From positions 1-35,690 of the forward strand of contig NZ_JABBFR010000021.1 of assembly GCF_018494065.1 (NCBI RefSeq): DNA of 35,690 nt, in the 5' to 3' direction. Source of the stretch: Rosenbergiella gaditana (lineage in GTDB: Bacteria; Pseudomonadota; Gammaproteobacteria; Enterobacterales; Enterobacteriaceae). The notes under the pieces are model-generated. The model saw only the letters and a list, made by a program, of their open reading frames with translations. It did no database searches and was not told where the DNA came from. A program made the position numbers and the translations under genes. Positions 34,030 through 35,690 of this stretch are shown one piece after another. Positions within the stretch are counted from its first letter, which is position 1. Each line of letters opens with the position of its first letter.

Positions 34030-35420
34030 CTTTTCTTTGCCGGTCTCTTGATCAGGTTTTCCCCATCACTCTTCTTTAAGACTAAGAAGGTGCTGCCAGC
34101 GATTACCGTAACAATGCCCATGGTAATAAAGGTGGCTTGGAATTGCCCTTCCGTTGTCGACTGATAGCCCTGCCAAAAGCGTAACACGGCGGCGCTAACA
34201 CTGACGCCAAAACTGATGGCTAATTGCTGAGTTACCGCTAGCACGCTATTGCCACCACTGGCATGTTCATCAGTAAGGTCTGCTAAGGAGATGGTGTTCA
34301 TCGAGGTGAACTGTGTAGACATCGCCATACCAATTAGGAACAGGGGCGGCAGTAACCAAAGGATGGAGTGTTGAGCAGACTGTAGGGCAAAGCTCATTAT
34401 CAGTAAGCCAATCATGGCGCTAATACCGACTAGCGTTCGGCGATAACCTTGACGGCGAAGCAGCGGAGTCACCGTCGATTTGGCTAAGATTGCCCCTGCT
34501 GCGGTGGCAATCATGATAAAGCCAGCGTAGAGCGCGGAATAGCCAAAAGCGACTTGCAGTAATAAAGGTATAAGGAAGGGAATACATCCGGTACCCAGTC
34601 GCGAGGCAACATTGCCAGCTATACCCACGGAGAAGGTGCGAATTCTAAACATCGCAAGGTTGATTAAAGGCATCTTGTACTTAACAGCATGCTTTATATA
34701 GAAAACGAGAAGTAAAACGCCCACGACCATTGCCGTCACAGCAACACTCAATGAGACTTGTGCTTCACCTAATAATTCTACACCGATCGATAGCGCGACA
34801 ATCGAACCACTAAATAGAAGAAAGCCAAGTGAATCAAATTTCCGCTTCGGTACCGTAAAGTCTGGCATGTATTTACGGGCGAAGAAAATCCCGATCAGTG
34901 CGATAGGAATATTAATCAGGAAAATCCAATGCCAGCTGGCGTATGTCACAAAGAAGCCGCCGAGCACAGGCCCCATAACCGGACCCAGTAACCCAGGCAT
35001 GGTGACAAAATTTAAAATAGGTAAAAGCTCATTTCGAGGATAAGCGCGTAATAAGGTGAGCCGAGCGACGGGCATCATCATCGCGCCGCCGATTCCTTGG
35101 ATCACTCGAGAGATAACCAATAGCCCAAGCGAGTTCGATAAGGCGCAGGCGAGAGAACCTACGGCAAACAAGGTGACGGCACAAATGAATACCTTTCTCG
35201 TTCCACACCTATCGGCTAGCCAGCCACTTACCGGAATTAACATTGCGACGGTTAGCGAATAACTAATAATAGTGGATTGCATGGCGAGGGGCGAACGGTG
35301 CAGACTTTCGGCAATAGCGGGTAGTGCGGTATTTAAGATGGTGGCATCTAATGCCTGCATAAAGAAAGCCATCGCCGCAATCCAAGGCAATCCGCGGAGG
35401 TCGCTGGTGGAACGAACCAT
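34026..35420 (-). CDS. hsrA: MFS transporter, DHA2 (14-helix) family, HsrA
   Basis: An inner-membrane proton-driven efflux-type transporter of 464 residues (E. coli HsrA/YieO 475). About fourteen membrane helices are visible. It begins [20 protein letters not shown]. The MFS motif A region is [13 protein letters not shown] and motif C-like glycines occur in [18 protein letters not shown]. The last cytoplasmic segment ([16 protein letters not shown]) matches the E. coli protein. Its substrate is not established. It has the same position as in E. coli, between rbsR and an rRNA operon, but yieP, which lies after it there, is missing. Confidence 0.94.
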   Translation of the reverse strand: MVRSTSDLRGLPWIAAMAFFMQALDATILNTALPAIAESLHRSPLAMQSTIISYSLTVAMLIPVSGWLADRCGTRKVFICAVTLFAVGSLACALSNSLGLLVISRVIQGIGGAMMMPVARLTLLRAYPRNELLPILNFVTMPGLLGPVMGPVLGGFFVTYASWHWIFLINIPIALIGIFFARKYMPDFTVPKRKFDSLGFLLFSGSIVALSIGVELLGEAQVSLSVAVTAMVVGVLLLVFYIKHAVKYKMPLINLAMFRIRTFSVGIAGNVASRLGTGCIPFLIPLLLQVAFGYSALYAGFIMIATAAGAILAKSTVTPLLRRQGYRRTLVGISAMIGLLIMSFALQSAQHSILWLLPPLFLIGMAMSTQFTSMNTISLADLTDEHASGGNSVLAVTQQLAISFGVSVSAAVLRFWQGYQSTTEGQFQATFITMGIVTVIAGSTFLVLKKSDGENLIKRPAKKS

Positions 35421-35603
35421 TGAGAGGTCCTTTATTTATTGAATTAGTCTGCTAAGTATACGCATCTTGGGCGGAGAGTTGAGGCGTAATTGAAGTAATG
35501 CTGTCATTTTATTAACGTAGTGAGGACAATTTGTTATAAAAAACAGCGATTTTATTAGGGTTTTGTCTGATAACTGAACGTTTGGTTTGATTTATCACCA
35601 CTC

Positions 35604-35663
35604 AGTAAAAAAGTTTAAATAATCCCTTGCGCTCTGAGCGGAACTCCCTATAATGCGCATCCA
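35604..35663 (+). promoter_or_regulatory. rRNA operon P1 promoter with UP element
   Basis: -35 TTGCGC (35627-35632), 16-bp spacer, perfect -10 TATAAT (35649-35654), and the GC-rich discriminator GCGC. The context CTCCCTATAATGCGC and CCACTGACACGG is nearly identical to E. coli rrn P1, which places the start at A35663. An A/T-rich UP element (about 35604-35623, AGTAAAAAAGTTTAAATAAT) lies upstream. The 16S gene must begin beyond the window. Fis sites are expected further upstream but I cannot place them with confidence. Confidence 0.93.
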
Positions 35664-35690
35664 CTGACACGGCAAAGCGAGATACGCAGC

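Overview
This window reads as the chromosomal replication-origin neighbourhood of a gamma-proteobacterium of the order Enterobacterales. Gene order and protein lengths follow the Escherichia coli glmS-glmU-atp-rsmG-mnmG-oriC-mioC-asnC ... viaA-ravA-kup ... rbs-hsrA-rrn block. A full-length ovoA and a budR/budAB acetoin locus, both absent from this place in E. coli, point to a relative such as Erwiniaceae. That placement is inference, held with low to moderate confidence.

Layout. (1) 1-1925 is a visibly AT-richer island next to glmS. It holds a three-gene operon (ABM-domain protein, tandem-ACT protein, ArsR-type regulator) and what looks like the start of a divergent gene at the window edge. 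The island ends in a Tn7-like right end: four TnsB-type sites with 20/21/20 spacing, a TGTGGG terminus, an 18-bp tandem duplication of that terminus, and the hairpin that also flanks Tn7R. No tns genes are visible. (2) 1934-12303, all on the minus strand: glmS, glmU, then the complete nine-gene ATP synthase operon atpIBEFHAGDC with its promoter and terminator. (3) 12304-17001: an intergenic stretch, rsmG and mnmG, oriC (five DnaA-box-like sites and three GATC 13-mers), mioC with DnaA boxes at its promoter, and asnC. (4) 17047-22179, minus strand: ovoA sits where E. coli has asnA, followed upstream by viaA and ravA. (5) 22382-28074: kup, then budR divergent from budA-budB and a deletion-damaged budC. 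(6) 28151-34029: the ribose regulon rbsDACBKR with two RbsR-type palindromes. (7) 34026-35690: hsrA, convergent with rbsR, then an rRNA operon P1 promoter at the window end.

How it works together. Most of the window is housekeeping: amino-sugar precursors for the cell wall (GlmS/GlmU), oxidative phosphorylation, tRNA and rRNA modification, initiation of replication, potassium uptake, ribose use. The accessory parts are the Tn7-like island, ovothiol synthesis (ovoA), and acetoin formation from pyruvate (BudB then BudA), where the acetoin reductase step encoded here is broken. The best candidate for something undescribed is the island: a tns-less Tn7-type relic carrying an ArsR-controlled ABM/ACT cassette with a palindromic divergent promoter.
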